The position numbers and the translations under genes are program-made. Under the pieces are notes generated by a model. That model was not told where the DNA came from. It saw nothing but the letters and a program-made list of their open reading frames with translations, and did not search any database. DNA of 64,000 nt from contig CM033391.1 in the NCBI GenBank assembly GCA_019426215.1, positions 13,194,708 through 13,258,707 on the forward strand, given 5' to 3'. This DNA comes from Buddleja alternifolia (lineage: Eukaryota > Streptophyta > Magnoliopsida > Lamiales > Scrophulariaceae). Positions 45,858 through 59,289 of the stretch are shown here, piece after piece (positions within the stretch are counted from its first letter, which is position 1; each line of letters starts with the position of its first letter).

Positions 45858-47279
45858 AATTATAAGTTTAGCAATGGAGCTAAGAAGCAATGGCCATGAT
45901 TTAGGGGAGTTGGATGATTGAAATACAAAAGTATGTAAATAATAAAGCATTAAGGAAATATCATAGTATGATCAAGCACCCGATCAACTCAATGATAATG
46001 CAATTGGTAATTTTATATCATTATATTTTTTTCACTCTTTTTTATTTGTATTTCAATTTTGTTGATTCTTAGAAACAAAAACTAGGTTTGTCAAATTATT
46101 TGCTTGATTAACTATTTTTTTCAAAGTAGTTTCAGATTTTTGTTAAGCATGAAGCTAGGAAGCTTTTATCTTTAATGTTTTTCATGTTTTGGTGTGGTTG
46201 GTGTGCGAATTGTTTCAAACTCGTCTTTCTTGACCCACTTGGGTGTGTTGAGCATTTAGAAGTATGTACAATTACTTGCCCTGATATTTTATCCCAAGTA
46301 TAAGATAAAATGATACGAGGAACATATTTTGGTTGGAGACCCATACTGATCCCCACATTGTTTTTATAATGGTATTTTACCTATAGTTCTTCGGCTTCAG
46401 AAACACAAGAAAGGATTTATTCTTTATTAATTGAACAATAAAGGTGAACATAGCCAAGTTCGGGCTACTTTACCAAAAAAAATTAAACACGACCCGACAT
46501 TGGCAAGTTGGCGGATTATCGGATTATAATTATAGTTCATACAACTTACTTTTAGTTACAACTAGTAAGTAAAAAATAAATAACATCCTTGTTTTTATAA
46601 ATTTAACGAAAAAGTTTGAGTTGGTGGGAAATACAGAAATAAGTGGTGTGATCAAATAAAAATCATACTATCAATAACTGTAATGAGTGAAAACTCTAAA
46701 ATATATATAAAACTAAATTGTTTTGTAAATTTGTCATAAATATATATATATATTTATATATGTTTCCTTGGTTATTAAAAATAAAACTTTAATTCAAATC
46801 AAGTAAAAACAAATGCTCAAATGAGTCAATTTGTCTGCTAAAATATTAAAAGTAAATTGTGTTACATAAATATGAATATAAAGAATGTTTAGATTTTCTT
46901 CTCGCTCTCTCTCGGTGCACGTAACATGCGTGCTCCGCGACCTCGGCTAGGAGAAAGAAGGGGAATGCGAAGGCAAACAGGAAGCTAGTATTAACACCTA
47001 CAACACAATCACCGAGAGGTAATTTAGGAACGGGGAACCCTAACTCAGGGTTGAAATAATCAAAGAGACCAAATAGAGAAGAATAAGAAAAAGGACAGTG
47101 TCTGTGGCGTGAATGAGGAACAAGATTGGGGAAAACAGAATCCTTGCTGACACTAATTCGATAACAAGCAATGCAATCGATACAACATAATGCAATTTCA
47201 TCGGCAATCTAGGAGTGCTTGCAGAAAATCCAGCAAAGGGTAATATTACCATTCAAACCCAGTGTGCAAGAAGAACTGA
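45858..47279. other. Intergenic, nothing firm
   Basis: No gene recognised. Positions 46900-47279 may include the 5' end of the LINE that follows, whose start I cannot place. Confidence 0.45.
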
Positions 47280-48171
47280 GTGAAGAAGTTGTAAACTAAG
47301 AAATGTAGGATTCAAGCTGCAATTCATGCCACCAGAATCTAAACAAGGCCAACAAATTGGGCGAATTGAGGCTGAGGATGTAGAATTTGAAATATTGTAC
47401 TGGAAGCCAGCCCTGATTTGCTATGTCTTGGGAGCAACCCTCCATGCCTTGTGATCAATGACAACATCAGACGGATTTAGGGTAAGTATGGTATTGATAA
47501 AATTTTGATGAAACCAAATAATGTGTTTTTGGTTATATTTCTAACTGACGACACAAGGGATATGGTGTTGCAAGTTGAGATATTTTATTTTGATAACAAG
47601 CCCCTAAATGTAGCTCCCTAGACTGAAAATCATAATTATAATAATAACGAAGTAGATAAAGTTCATGTTTGGATACAATCAAGTGATTTAGACTTGAAAT
47701 ATTTGAGTAGTAGCTCACTGAGTAAAATATCTAGTTTAGTTGGCAATACTATCATAAATGATCAAATGACAATAGACAAAGAAAGAATTCAATATGCAAC
47801 GATCTTGGTGGAGGTGGATGCTGAGCATATGCCTGAAATTATGTATTTTGGAAATGGGAAGCGAATTGTGATGGAAGAAAAGGTAGTGTATGAGTGGAAG
47901 ACGTCTAGGTGTGATAACTGTAAAGGCTTTGGCCATGAAGAGGTAGCCTATGGAAAGAAGAAGGGGAAATAAATATGGGGGCCAAAACAAAGAAAAGAAG
48001 ACAAGGATAAGCATGCAGTAAAAGAGCAATCTACTACACAGATAGAACAAAAGGATGAAGTGATAAATACATCGAACAAATTAACTGAAAGAGAGGAATC
48101 TTCCAAGATCAATGGAGGGAAGACCATATATAGAACATGAAAGGAGTATGAAGTTGAACCAGTGGTAGTAA

Positions 48172-49123
48172 ATGTCACAGTTACCAATGTTGAATAAAAT
48201 AGGAGCTTGGAATATTAGGGGAATCAATAGCTCTGGTAGGCAGAAAAGAGGCATAGCTCTCTATAATAAACATGAAATTGGGTTATTTGGAATCCTTGAG
48301 CTTAAAATGAAAAGGCAAAATATTGAAAAAGTCTATAAAAAGATGTGTCCAAACTGGGGTTTTACTATTAATATTAATAATCTAAGGGGTAGGATATGGG
48401 CATTGTGGAAGAAAGATAGCTATTATTTTACAATTAAGAAGGCTACATATCAACTTATCCACCGTGAAGTTCTTCATATAACAACACGAAAGAAATTCAT
48501 GGTTACTTTTGTTAATGCACTTAACCAAGTACAAGAGAGAATGATCCTATGGGAGGATTTAAAGGAGAAAATATCCAATATTTTCGACTCATGGCTACTC
48601 TTGGATGACTTCAATAGTGTGTTAAACATGATAGGTAGAATTGGTGGAAATCCAATTACAGTTAATGAGATTGTTGAGTTCCAAGTGTGTATAGACTACT
48701 GCGAAATTGAAGAGATAATATGAAAAGGGATGGACTACACATGGAGAAATTGTCATGATGCAGGGGCCATAATTTATTCAAAAATTGGGAAAATTCTAGC
48801 CCACTCCCGGCTTGGCCAAACCCATGTGTATTTTTAAAAATAACTTACCAATTATATGAAAAGTATAATACACTCTTCTTGTGAAATACACTTGGGTGCG
48901 GCCAAGCCAAGTCTGGGCTAGAATTTTCCCAAAAATAGACAGTTTCCTAATTAACCACCAATGGTGCTTGGAAAATCCAATGGTAGAGATAATCTTTTTA
49001 CCAGAAGGGGTCTCAAATCGCTACCCTATGGTGATACAAATGCAGTTACAAAATATTACCAAGAAAATTCCATTTAAATATTTTAATATGTGGGTTGAAT
49101 TCCCACAATTTTACCTCAAGTAG
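48172..49123 (+). pseudogene. LINE endonuclease domain, interrupted
   Basis: The 48172-48723 frame has the AP-endonuclease-like start (KIGAWNIRGINSSGRQ) and the LLDDFNSVLN box. A stop at 48721 and then a 144-bp MITE (48787-48930) break it. The frame resumes at 48943 with FLINHQWCLENP.. and SNRYPMVIQM, near the end of the domain. In a live LINE this domain nicks target DNA for target-primed reverse transcription. Confidence 0.8.
48787..48930. mobile_element. Small MITE (144 bp) in the LINE endonuclease
   Basis: Inverted ends: GGGAAAATTCTAGCCCAC and GGGAAAATTCTAGCCCAG. It shares CCAAGTGTATTTC and GGCTTGGCC-type stretches with the element at 59031-59140. AAAAAT on both sides may be the target duplication, but the match is loose. 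Confidence 0.75.
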
Positions 49124-49559
49124 AAGAAGGTTGGGTTCAAATGGTGAGTGGAAGTAAGATGTATGAAGTAGCCAGAAATTGAATGCTTGAGTAGATTGAG
49201 ACAGCTTAACAAGTCTCAATTTCATAAGTTGAAAAACAAGTAGAAAATGCCAGAATTGAGTTATTTGGGATTCAAGACAGTCTACATGCAAATCCAATGA
49301 ATGCAGCATTACAAGAACAGGAAAAAGAAATAAAAAACACACAGAAAGATAAGAGTTTAGCCCTTCAAAAAATTCTTACAACAGAAAACAAAAACTGACA
49401 GGATAAACATGAGTGACCAAAATACAAGGTACATTCATATGGTACATAAAAAGAGACAGTGCAAGAATCGAGTAGTGGCCATCACTTAAGGCAATGGAAA
49501 TGCATTAACAAAGTATAGGGAGGTCAGTGATCATTTGTAGAGTATTATAGAACTCTGTT

Positions 49560-51420
49560 TGGTACTAGAAGTTCAAGAGTTAAGGCTGAGGAGATGGTAT
49601 TTGATGTTGGGCCAAGCCTATTAGTGGAACAACAGATGGACCTAATTCTACCTTTTAGCATGGGGATGTCAAAAGGCTCTGTTCAGTATTGATACTACTA
49701 AAAGCCCTGGACCTGATGACTATAAGAGTGAATTTTTTAAGGCTGCTTGGAATGTTGTGGGGGAAGATGTGGCTAATGTTGTTTTAGGGCTCTTCAGGAT
49801 TGGGAAATGCTAAAACAATTAAATTGTACTTTGTTGGCCCTTATACCAAAAGAGGAAAACCCAACCATGGTAAGTGAATTTAGGCCTATAGCCTGCTACA
49901 ACACATTGTATAAGTGTATTTCAAATATGATATCACACAGATTGGCTCATTTATTGCATATTTTAAATGATGAAAAACAGTGTGCCTTTGTGCAAGGAAG
50001 ATCAAATCGTAGATAATGTTTTGATAAGCCAAGAGCTAATTAGACTGTACAAAAGGAAGAACATATCCCCTAAAAGCTTGATAAAAATTCATATTGAAAA
50101 AGCTTATGACTAAGTGGATTGATAGTTTCTGAAAGAGATGTTGGAGAGGTTTAAATTCCTACATAAATTTACAAATGTGATGGAATGTGTGAGCACTCTA
50201 TCCTTTTCTCTTGTGCTAAATGGAGAACTCATGGATACTTTCCAGGTCAGAGAGGGATTAGATAAGGGAATCCCATTTCACCTCTTCTTTTTTTGCTTGT
50301 TATGGAATACTTGACAAGGAGTTTGAGGATAACAGCTCAAAAAAGTGGTTTTAGATTCCACCAAGCATGTAAACACTTCAAGCTGACAAATATATTTTTA
50401 GAGATGATTTAATGCTCTTCTGGAAAGCTACAAGGGGTTCTATACCGACTTCCTGGATAGTTTCAAGAGATTTTCTCAAACTGCTGGACTTTATGCTAAC
50501 CAAGCAAGTCCAGTACCTATGCGAGGGGTGTATCTCAAGTAGTGCAATAGGAACTTATGAAAAATCACAAGCTTTAGAGAGGGAGGTTTTCTAATTAGGT
50601 ATTTGGGAGTGGCTTTGTCCCCAACTAAATGGAGTAAGATGGATTGTCAGTCACTGGTGGATAAGATTACTACTATATGATTAGCATGATGAGCATCCAG
50701 ACATTTTTCATACACGCTGGCAGGACCTGATTGATTAACTATGTCTTATTTTCGCATCATGTTTATTGGTCATCCATGTTTATTCTGCCTCATTCTATGA
50801 ATAAATTAGTTGAACAAAAATTTGGGGAGTTTCTTTGGGGAAAATCTTTACAAAGTGAAAAAATAATCTTTATAAATTAGAATAAGGTGTGTGAAAACAG
50901 AGACATGGAGATTTGAACATAAAAAGTTGTAAAGAATAGAATATAGCATCAGTGGGTAAACATGTATGGGCCCTTTCCCATAAGAAAGATACACTCTTGT
51001 TGAAATGGATTGGTGGGGTCTACTTGAAAGATAATGAATTTTGGAATATAGTCCACCACAGGACTGTAGTTAGGTATGGAAAAAGCTAGATAAGGTGAAA
51101 AGAAGAGTAAGGGAAGGATTTAATCAAAATGGATGGAGATATACTACATCTAGAAACTACACTATTTAGAGCTACTATGAGTGACTTAGGGGAGAAGCAA
51201 CAAAATTCAGAGAGGTAAGAGTGTTTGGAATAGACTCAATATTCCTAAGCACTCATTTATAGTTTGGCTGGCAACTCAGCAAAGATTGCTAACTCATGAA
51301 AGACTAAGTAGTTTCTTTCCCATACCAGACTGTAATTGTGTTCTATGTGTAGTTGAAGTAAAAACATTGGAGCATTTGTATTTTAAATGTGTTTGAACAA
51401 AGCAGTTGATGACTAAAACA
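49560..51420 (+). pseudogene. LINE reverse transcriptase and C-terminal region, broken
   Basis: Fragments include LNCTLLALIPKEENPTMVSE, FRPIACYNTLYKCI and QCAFVQGRS (49807-50016), then IEKAYD, a decayed catalytic DDLMLF box near 50405, and the zf-RVT-like segment near 51205-51400 (CNCVLCVVEVKTLEHLYFKC). Stops are frequent, so this copy is inactive. Confidence 0.85.
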
Positions 51421-51797
51421 ATGCAATGGTTGAAAGGGGCCAATTGTCCAGAACCATTTGGTAGGTGGAAGAGTGGCTAAATCATGCATTTAAGGGCTGG
51501 AAATATAAACAAATTGTCATAGTTGCTTGTGTGGCAGGGACAATTTATAAAATCTGGGAAGAACGGAACAAGAGAATATTCACATAGATTGAAAGAGATT
51601 ATACTGCTTTGTTTGATCTGATAAAAAAGTGAACTGTCTGCAAGTTAGTAGTTTTATTATTTTTGAGTTGTATAAAAATATAGATGATCACACTCGAGTG
51701 TAAGTAAACCCAATGTAAGTCTGATGGAAAGTTGTAAATAATTTGCAAGTTGATAATGAAGTATTTATTTTACATCACCAAAAAAAAAAAAAAAAAA

Positions 51798-53692
51798 TAC
51801 TCTTATTGGAGAGTATATATGCATATATAGTTTTTAAAGGTTAGTACTAATATTTAATTTTATATATATATTTGCAACATATATAACTAACGGTCGAATT
51901 GCGGGTTAAGCGGGTTGCATTTATTAAACTCACCACCCGATCAGAAAGTTGCGTGTTGCAATACTTTCGACCCACCACAATGAAGGACTTTTGTCTATTT
52001 AATGAAATGATATGGGAATTGAAATGCCAATAACAAGTTTTGGAATGCCTTTATCTACTCTCTTTCAAAAATATTCATTCAAACTACTTTCATGTATATT
52101 ACATCTTTTCATATATAAAATTTTCACACAAAATTACATTATCCAGAAACATTTTTATTTTTCAGATTATCAATTCAAAACAATTTATCTAAACACATAT
52201 TCATTATTAACACAGACACCAATACAAATCTAAAACTCATTTTTCAACATTAAAAATGGCATTTGAAAACAAAAATAAAAATGCGGCTCGAGATTTTCCA
52301 TATTTATTACATTGTTTCGTATATAAATTCACACAAAATTACAATTACATTGATGCAAAAACATTTTCATTTTCAACTTATCAAATTCAAAATAACTCAT
52401 CCAAACACATTTACATTCTTAACACTAGTCGTGTGGGCATACTCGATGCGTGTGCTGAGTAAATAAAAAATTTAATGAAAAATTCATTAATATGTCAGCA
52501 TTTTATGTGAGGTTTTGTAAATAAATAGAAATGAGTTGAACAAACTATTAAAAATATTGGGTGAAAAAAAATATGACATAGGAGAGAGAGTGGGTGAAAG
52601 AGAGAATGTAGGAGAAGTTGAAGATACGTGATATAAAAGAGAGAATATTGGAAAAAAATTATCTAAAAAATACTTTTTAAATTGGGGGTAATTTAGTCAT
52701 GACACTCCAAAACACACCAAAAGTAGTTACTCTAGGGTGTTGGTGTTTTATTAAAGAGTATAGAGAAACACCCGTACAAATTCTAAAACTCATTTCTCAA
52801 TATTAAAAATGACATTTGAAAACGAAAAACAATACCGCCCGAAATTTCCCCCTAATTTACCGTTAAAAGAACAACAAAACAATTAGACAAACAAATTAAG
52901 ATTCAATGTGGGCAGGTGTTCTCCTAGATCACATAATTCGCCGGAGAACCCCTGCGCTTGAGTCGCGCTCCGGCGACTTCAGGGCGGGGGCGCCGCCTTA
53001 AGGCGAATTAAAATTTCTTAAATCGCGCATTAGATTTTCTTAAGTCGCGGCTCTATTTTCTTACATGATCGGCAGTACAGCGACGGCGGCAAAGTGGTCA
53101 GATGTGGCGACGCAGACAGTTAGACGTGGCAGCGGACGACCAGGTAGAGGTAATGACCCGTAGGGAGAAGTGTAGTGGAAAAGAAATAGTAAAAAGAAAG
53201 AAGAAAAAGTTATTGAAATCAAAAGGAACGATGGAATATCATTATATCAACTAAGTTGATTAGAGAATGAAGAGGAATAGGAGGAGAGGTGGTACCGTGG
53301 TAGCGGCGGATAAATGTTGATTCACGAAATGTGAAAATAGGGTTTTCAATTTTTAATTTGATATTGGCCTTCTCCTCAGCTCACTTTTCTTTGCTGGGCC
53401 TTCTCCTAATATCTATTAACTTGGATTATGGGTTGGGTCATATCCTTAAGTTAATAATCGCTTGAAAATGGGCTGCAATTGAGCTACAAATTTACCTCCT
53501 ACACTACATGAAGTAGATAAATATAGATTAATATTTACTTACGCATTGATTAATATATATTTTTAATAGACGCTCTAAAACGTTCCAGTTCTCATAATTT
53601 TTTCAAAATTGCCGCTCTCGCGGTCCCGCTCTCAAATTCGACTTAGACTGTTCTGTATTAAAATTTACCTTCAATTTCCCGTCAACCGAAGC
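51798..53692. other. Intergenic, with imperfect local repeats; upstream region of the PPR gene
   Basis: Positions 52085-52232 and 52300-52440 are rough tandem copies (ACACAAAATTACA, then AACACAT). The stretch AAAACTCATTT..CAACATTAAAAATG at 52232 recurs at 52785. A GC-rich patch lies at 52930-53160. The region 53200-53692 probably holds the promoter of the PPR gene, but I see no clear TATA box. Confidence 0.5.
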
Positions 53693-55575
53693 ATGCGAGT
53701 TATAGTTGGCTTTGTTCTTCAGGAACAGAGGCTCTTTGGGGCCATATCTCGAACACTTGGCATCCCCTGGAATTCCCCCATAAATCTTCGTCCATTTCTC
53801 AGTTTTTGCACCCAAACATCATCAAATGTTTGCGTAGTTCCTGCAGATACCTCATCAGAATCCGAAAAGGAATCAAAAGAAGGGGAAGCAAAGAATTTAA
53901 GCTGCAGGATTGAGAAATTACTCAGAGGAGAGTCCGTGGGCTCCGCCTTCCAGCGGTGGATGGGCGATGGCTTCCCAATCCATAGAGGCGATATTTTCCA
54001 TACGATCAACCGTTTACGCAAGCTCAACTCGACTAAGCGCGCGCTCGAGGTTAGATATTTACTGCTGTGCCCGCTTCGTGTTTGAGGAAATGCTTCAATG
54101 AGCAAAAATGTCTGCAGCATTTGTTGAAGTTATCTTAAACCATTGTATAACTAGTGCTTTTGTTTTTTAGTCATATATTCAATTTATGAAGAAATGAAAA
54201 TGCTCTGATCTAATTGGACTTTTTTTTTTTTTGATAAATTCCATGCTTCTTCAATTTTGAGCAAAATATGTTTAATGTGATGAGGACAGAATTTAAAGAT
54301 TTGTGTATTTATTTTTTTCAGGTGATGGAGTGGGTGATAAGGGAGAGGCCTTACAGGCCAAAAGAACTAGATTACTCCTACTTGTTAGAATTCACTATGA
54401 AGCTTCATGGAGTATCACAAGGTGAGACCCTCTTCACCCGAATTCCATCCGAGTTCCAAAACCAGCTGCTTTATAACAATCTTGTTCTTGGTTGCTTGGA
54501 TAAAGGGTTGATAAGGCTTTCCTTGGCATACATGAAGAAAATGAGAGAGTTGGGCCATCCTATATCTTACTTGGCCTTTAACCGCCTCATTATACTTCAT
54601 TCCTCCCCCACTCGCAAGAAAGCAATTCCGAAAATCTTAACTCAGATGAAAGCCGATAAAGTCGTTCCACATGTGTCGACATATAATATTCTATTGAAGA
54701 TAGAAGCGAATCAACACAATATTGAGGGTTTGGTAAAGGTGTTTGGTGACATGAAACAAGCTTTAGTCGAACCAAATGAGATATCTTATTGCGTTTTGGC
54801 TGTAGCACATGCTGTAGCTAGGTTGTACACTGCTTGTGAGGCCTATGTTGAGGCCATTGAGAAGGTCATGACAGGAGATAATTGGTCGACATTAGACATT
54901 CTTTTGATATTGTATGGATATTTGATGAAGGAGAAAGGGCTGGAAAGAATATGGTGTTTGATTCAAGAGTTACCTTATGTTAGGGGTAAGAGCTTCGTTT
55001 TGGCAATTGAAGCCTTTGGTAAAATTGGAAATATTGGTCGAGCAGAGGAGCTGTGGTTTGAAATGGCATCAAAAAAGGGATTAAAATCAACCGAACAGTT
55101 TAATTCAATGATAGGTGTGTATTGCAAGAATGGGCTGATTACTAAAGCCACTGGGCTATATAAAGACATGGAGAAAAATGGATGTAAGCCAAATGCAATT
55201 ACATTTAGACATCTTGCGCTTGGTTGTTTGAAAGCAGGATTATTGAAGGAAGGTATTAGAACTCTTGAGTTAGGCTTGGATTTTTCAACAAGTTCAAAAG
55301 TTAGAAAATCAACTCCATGGTTAGAAACTTCACTTGCGATACTAGAGATTTTTGCGGACAGTGGTGATGTGGAAAATGTTGAAAAGTTGTTTGAAGACTT
55401 AAAGAGAGCGAATTATACTAGGTATACGTTTGTATATAATTTATTGATTAAGGTGTATGTTAAGGCCAAGGTTTATGAGCCTAATCTTCTTAGAAGGATG
55501 ATTTTGGGAGGGTCTAGGCCAGACTCTGAGACCTATAGTCTACTGAAGCTATTAGAACAGTTCCGTTCGTTTTAG
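53693..55575 (+). CDS. P-class pentatricopeptide repeat protein, probably mitochondrial (536 aa, 2 exons)
   Basis: Join of 53693-54049 and 54322-55575; the intron (54050-54321) is GT-AG, phase 0, with a T-rich acceptor. I chose ATG 53693 (MRVIVGFVLQEQRLF). The N-terminus is basic and hydrophobic, as in mitochondrial transit peptides. A conserved segment spans the splice (WMGDGFPIHRG, then VMEWVIRERPYRPKELDYSY). About ten helical PPR units follow, with signatures such as VSTYNILLKIEANQHN, EQFNSMIGVYCKNGLITKA, YKDMEKNGCKPNAITF and RPDSETYSLLK. There are no E or DYW domains. PPR proteins bind organellar RNA and act in its processing or translation. From memory it resembles Arabidopsis At1g07590; that is recall, not a search. 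Confidence 0.93.
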
Positions 55576-56767
55576 CACTAACCGATGATATAAATGTCGA
55601 ATCGTTCGTTTTTACAGTTTTTTAATTCAGAATGAGGAAAATGAGATGACAATATTCTGTTACCCTGCACTCTAATAAAGAGGGTTGTACATCTGATCTA
55701 AACTGTTTCTCCAGGTCACATTGAAATTTCCAGGGAAGGCATGGAGGAAGCTGATGTTGTCTTCTACTGGGTGCAAAAACTAAAGCATAATTTAAGTTTG
55801 AGTTTTTAATACTTGAGCTAGAATAAAAAAAAATTATATTGCTTGTATTATTATTATTCAGTGTATTCTGTGTATAGCAATGTTTACAAGTGATTGTAAC
55901 TAGTCCCATTTATTGGGGTTTTATCTGATTCTTTGTTTACTTAGATTTTGTGTACAATCACGTGTTTTATTTGACATTTAGCAACTATATTGTTTGTAGC
56001 ATGAAATAGACTCTGCATTTCTCCTTCAAAGAGGACTTGTTTCAACTTTAGCTCCATGTGAAATGAGCCATAGAACTGGGGATTTTTGTAGGATCATGCG
56101 GATGTTAGCCCCATGCCAGTTGATGCTTAGCCTTTCTTTGAATTGAACAAAGCTATTCGGTAGTCGCTTGTCTTGTCTTAGCTCGGATCGTGAAGTATAA
56201 CAGACTAAGTTTGAATACATTTTTTTCATCATATGCAATTTGTAGCTCCGAACGGCTCAATTTATTTCATTTGAAAACAAAAGGTTCATAGGAATATCAA
56301 GCTGCTCAAAATTGACTCCTGAGTGAATAAAGCTCGTTCAGAGTCTCAAGCTTGACAAGAAATTCGAACAAGTGTGAACATCACATCTTTCACTTGACTA
56401 GATTCGTTTCACAACTTTTTTATTTGTGAAATTTATATGTGCTTGATGAAATATCTATACTTAATCAGCACAAATACATAATCTGATTCTGAGTTCTGCC
56501 TGCCATGCATGTTATTTGCACAGTGATAATACTTGGAAGTTGTAAACTTCAAAATGGATTTGTTTTTGGAGATAATCTCCGCTATTATTACCTGTCAAAT
56601 AGCAAATTACAAATGATAAACTAAATGGTTGGCATTGCTCCTTGACCTATAATAAGTTCGTTCCTCTGAATAACATCAGATTTCCAGGAGAATTTGAAAA
56701 AGTAGACTACTAGCTAGTAGAATTTCCCCGGAGGGTTATTATTTGATCCGACGATGATTGTGAGGTT
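55576..56767. other. Intergenic between two convergent genes
   Basis: It holds the 3' ends of the PPR gene (plus) and the OEP16 gene (minus). No other gene or repeat was recognised. Confidence 0.5.
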
Positions 56768-59289
56768 TCAGGTGAGATAACTGATGAACTCTGCAGCAGT
56801 AGCAACGGCACCTCCAGTAATGGCATCCATTACAATGTTGTCCCTATTCTTGTTAATTGCGGCTGATATGACTGCTCCAGTCAACGCACCTCCTATCATC
56901 GCATTTTTCTGCAATTTTGTTCAACAGGTTAACTATCTATTACTGCACTTAACCCCACATATTATGCCCAATTACTACAAAACACAAATTTTCAGATATA
57001 TATACTTTCGTAGGTCGCTTCCCTATCATATATTTCTGATCCTCAAGGTACAAAATCATTCTCCGGTGATGTATCGTGAGACTTCTATAACTGGCCAAGA
57101 AGCACGTGCTGAAACTTCTATTTTGAGTCACAGAGGAGATTTTTCAAAAGCAATTGAAAATGACATATTTTTTGTGCTAATGGGTGCTGAAATTTCATAT
57201 GCTTTTTCTTACTTACCATAAAGCAATAGATAAAATAGAAAAGCATAGTATAGAAGTTTCAGGAATTACCCAGTCTCTTGTTCCACGTATTTTTCCAACT
57301 CCATACTCCATTCCAACATAAACTCCACCCACTGTGCCTGCAAGAGGTACAAGTACAAAGAAAACCAGATGAGTGATTATCTGAAAGTTTCTCGGTCTTC
57401 TGAAGAATTAAATGTCTCGTAGTATGCCAAAATTACGAATGAAAATGTCACTTACCCCAATATGCACCTTCTTTGCACATTTTCTTCAACTGCAGTAGCG
57501 GAAAAGTTCTTTAGATACGATGCTTATTTATTTAATAAAATTAATAGTAGTCTCGTTTCTTTTTTTACCTCCTTGGTGATGGTTATAAATTGAAGTATAA
57601 GTTTCGGAATAGTAACTCTAGATTCTCTGGGCACAAGCACACACATATACACCCCAAAGAAAATTCACCAATCCAAGTAAATAATAACCTTAAGAAACAT
57701 TTCATGAAGCATAACGGGAAAAGCTTCCTTCCCTATTTGATTTTATTCTGTCAATACAACTTTCATCAGTAAGTCTAATAATTGGTGATAAGTGATGGGT
57801 AGAAGTTCTACCGTAGAACTAATAAATCCCAAGCCACCTCAAGAAGATGAGGTGACTTCTAATCTGGAGTTCTTTTTCATATTCGTAGGTACGTGCAGGA
57901 TGATGGTCTGACTATGCTCAAAGAAATTTTAAAAAGACCTCCATGGTATTGCATGATGCTTGTTCAATTGTTCTCTTATCATCTGAAGAAAGCTATTAGA
58001 AAACTTATCTTCTAATGATCATTATTAGTAGTTTTTTGAGGAAAACGTAAATGTGATGTCAATGATGGAAACGATAAATAGGATAAGGATCTCACTGTCT
58101 TTTCAAAGCTGTCTTTTGACATACTCCCTGCAATTTGCAACAAGAACCGTGTCAAGAAAATTGGCAAACAAAAAAATTACAGGATATCTAAGATTCAATA
58201 TTCAGAAACAAAATGATCATAGAGATGTTCAATATCCGCACAACACTAGAACTTCCACTTGAACTTGAAGGGCAATCAATCTATCAAAAAGTTAGCCCTC
58301 TTGAAGGTTACTTTTGAGGTTCATATGGTGGTACCACTTTTTTTTCTCTTAACATCAGTTCTCTTTTCCCTGTTCCAACCGTACATTCGTAATCACATTA
58401 GAATGACTTAAAGTGTATGCATGTATGAAATCAGAATAAAAGAAGTCAGCGAATGAATTTGTGGTCCATCACAAGGTAATTATTTATTTCAGAACTAACG
58501 ACAACCTATTAAGGCAAGCCACGCTCATCCGATCATGTTCAAACGCTAACTCATACACATCATTCTCCAGATCAAGCTTGTTCAAGACCGTCGAGGCCTT
58601 GTTGCCTAAAATTGAAACAGTCAGTGTGCATTGACAGGTAAACTATAAGATCACTCCCTTGTTCGACATATGTCTTCAAATGATCTATGATCCGATTTTC
58701 ATACTATATATACCGCGGAAAGAAAAATCCTTAGACTACTCTCTAGATGCGTTTGGCTGAATCTAAACAAAGATTCACGAATCCTGTTCTAACATTTGCA
58801 CCAAGTAACCTCATTAATAACCTAAATTATAACTTTCAACCAAATAATCTTTTACAAATTACAACACTAACAACATTACACAAATAATGTTGAAAATTTG
58901 AACACGGAGCATGACAATGAAGAAACCTTTTGTAATAACGTGATATGCTTCCTCAACAGCTACTTTTGCAGCCGCCACCTGAAATACCACAGCAAATAAA
59001 TAAAAACTTAACCACCATGGTTTATCAAACGAGAAATTCTAGTCTGCGGGTTCGGCCGATTTTAAGTGTATTTTATGAATGACCAATGGTATGAAATACA
59101 CTTGGATTCGACCAAACCGAAAGCGGGCTCTAGATCCCACACCAATTAATAAAAGCACACAAAACTAAAGGAAAAGGTTTTTGTTACAGTGCCAGTCTTC
59201 AAGAAGCCATCAACAGTGACGTTGAGAAGTGGGTTTCCCATATCGATAGTCACGTCTACTCTCGGTGATGAAGATGTGCTAAGAGGCAT
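56768..59289 (-). CDS. OEP16: 16-kDa outer envelope pore protein of plastids (142 aa, 6 exons)
   Basis: Join of 59289-59188, 58978-58927, 58127-58096, 57489-57456, 57337-57270 and 56908-56768; every intron is GT-AG and the 429 nt close in one frame. The protein starts MPLSTSSSPRVDVTIDMGNP and contains NVTVDGFLKTG, KKMCKEGAYWG, GGVYVGMEYGVGKIRGTRDW, AMIGGALTGAVISAA and ends AEFISYLT. This is the OEP16 pattern of the Tim17/Tim22/Tim23-related (PRAT) family, with four Gly-rich hydrophobic segments. OEP16 forms a channel in the chloroplast outer envelope selective for amino acids and amines. The length fits the usual 140-150 residues. Intron 2 holds an ORF-like stretch (about 58507-58606) that does not fit the frame. 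Confidence 0.95.
59031..59140. mobile_element. Small MITE in the first OEP16 intron (110 bp)
   Basis: The ends AGAAATTCTAGTCTGCGGG and the complement of CGGGCTCTAGATCCCAC form an imperfect inverted repeat. The interior has TAAGTGTATTTTATG and GAAATACACTTGGATTCGACC, shared in form with the MITE at 48787-48930. It lies close to exon 1 but leaves the splice sites intact. Confidence 0.65.

Larger units (their letters stand above)
47280..51797 (+). mobile_element. L1-type LINE, decayed
   Basis: The order is: a first ORF relic with the WKPALICYV-type motif (about 47400) and a zinc knuckle (WKTSRCDNCKGFGHEE near 47900), endonuclease (48172-49123), reverse transcriptase (about 49600-50420), a C-terminal zf-RVT-like part (WNRLNIPKHSFIVWLATQQ near 51220) and an A-rich tail at 51780-51797. 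Many stops and shifts break it. The 5' border is approximate and no target duplication was found. Confidence 0.88.

Noticed and set aside
53609..53692. Upstream extension of the PPR reading frame to 53609
   Set aside because: That extension has no ATG (it would start at TTG). The first ATG in frame is 53693 and gives a plausible transit peptide.
56784..57221. 145-codon plus-strand frame
   Set aside because: It is antisense to OEP16 exon 6 and intron 5; the minus-strand exons have correct splice sites and family motifs.
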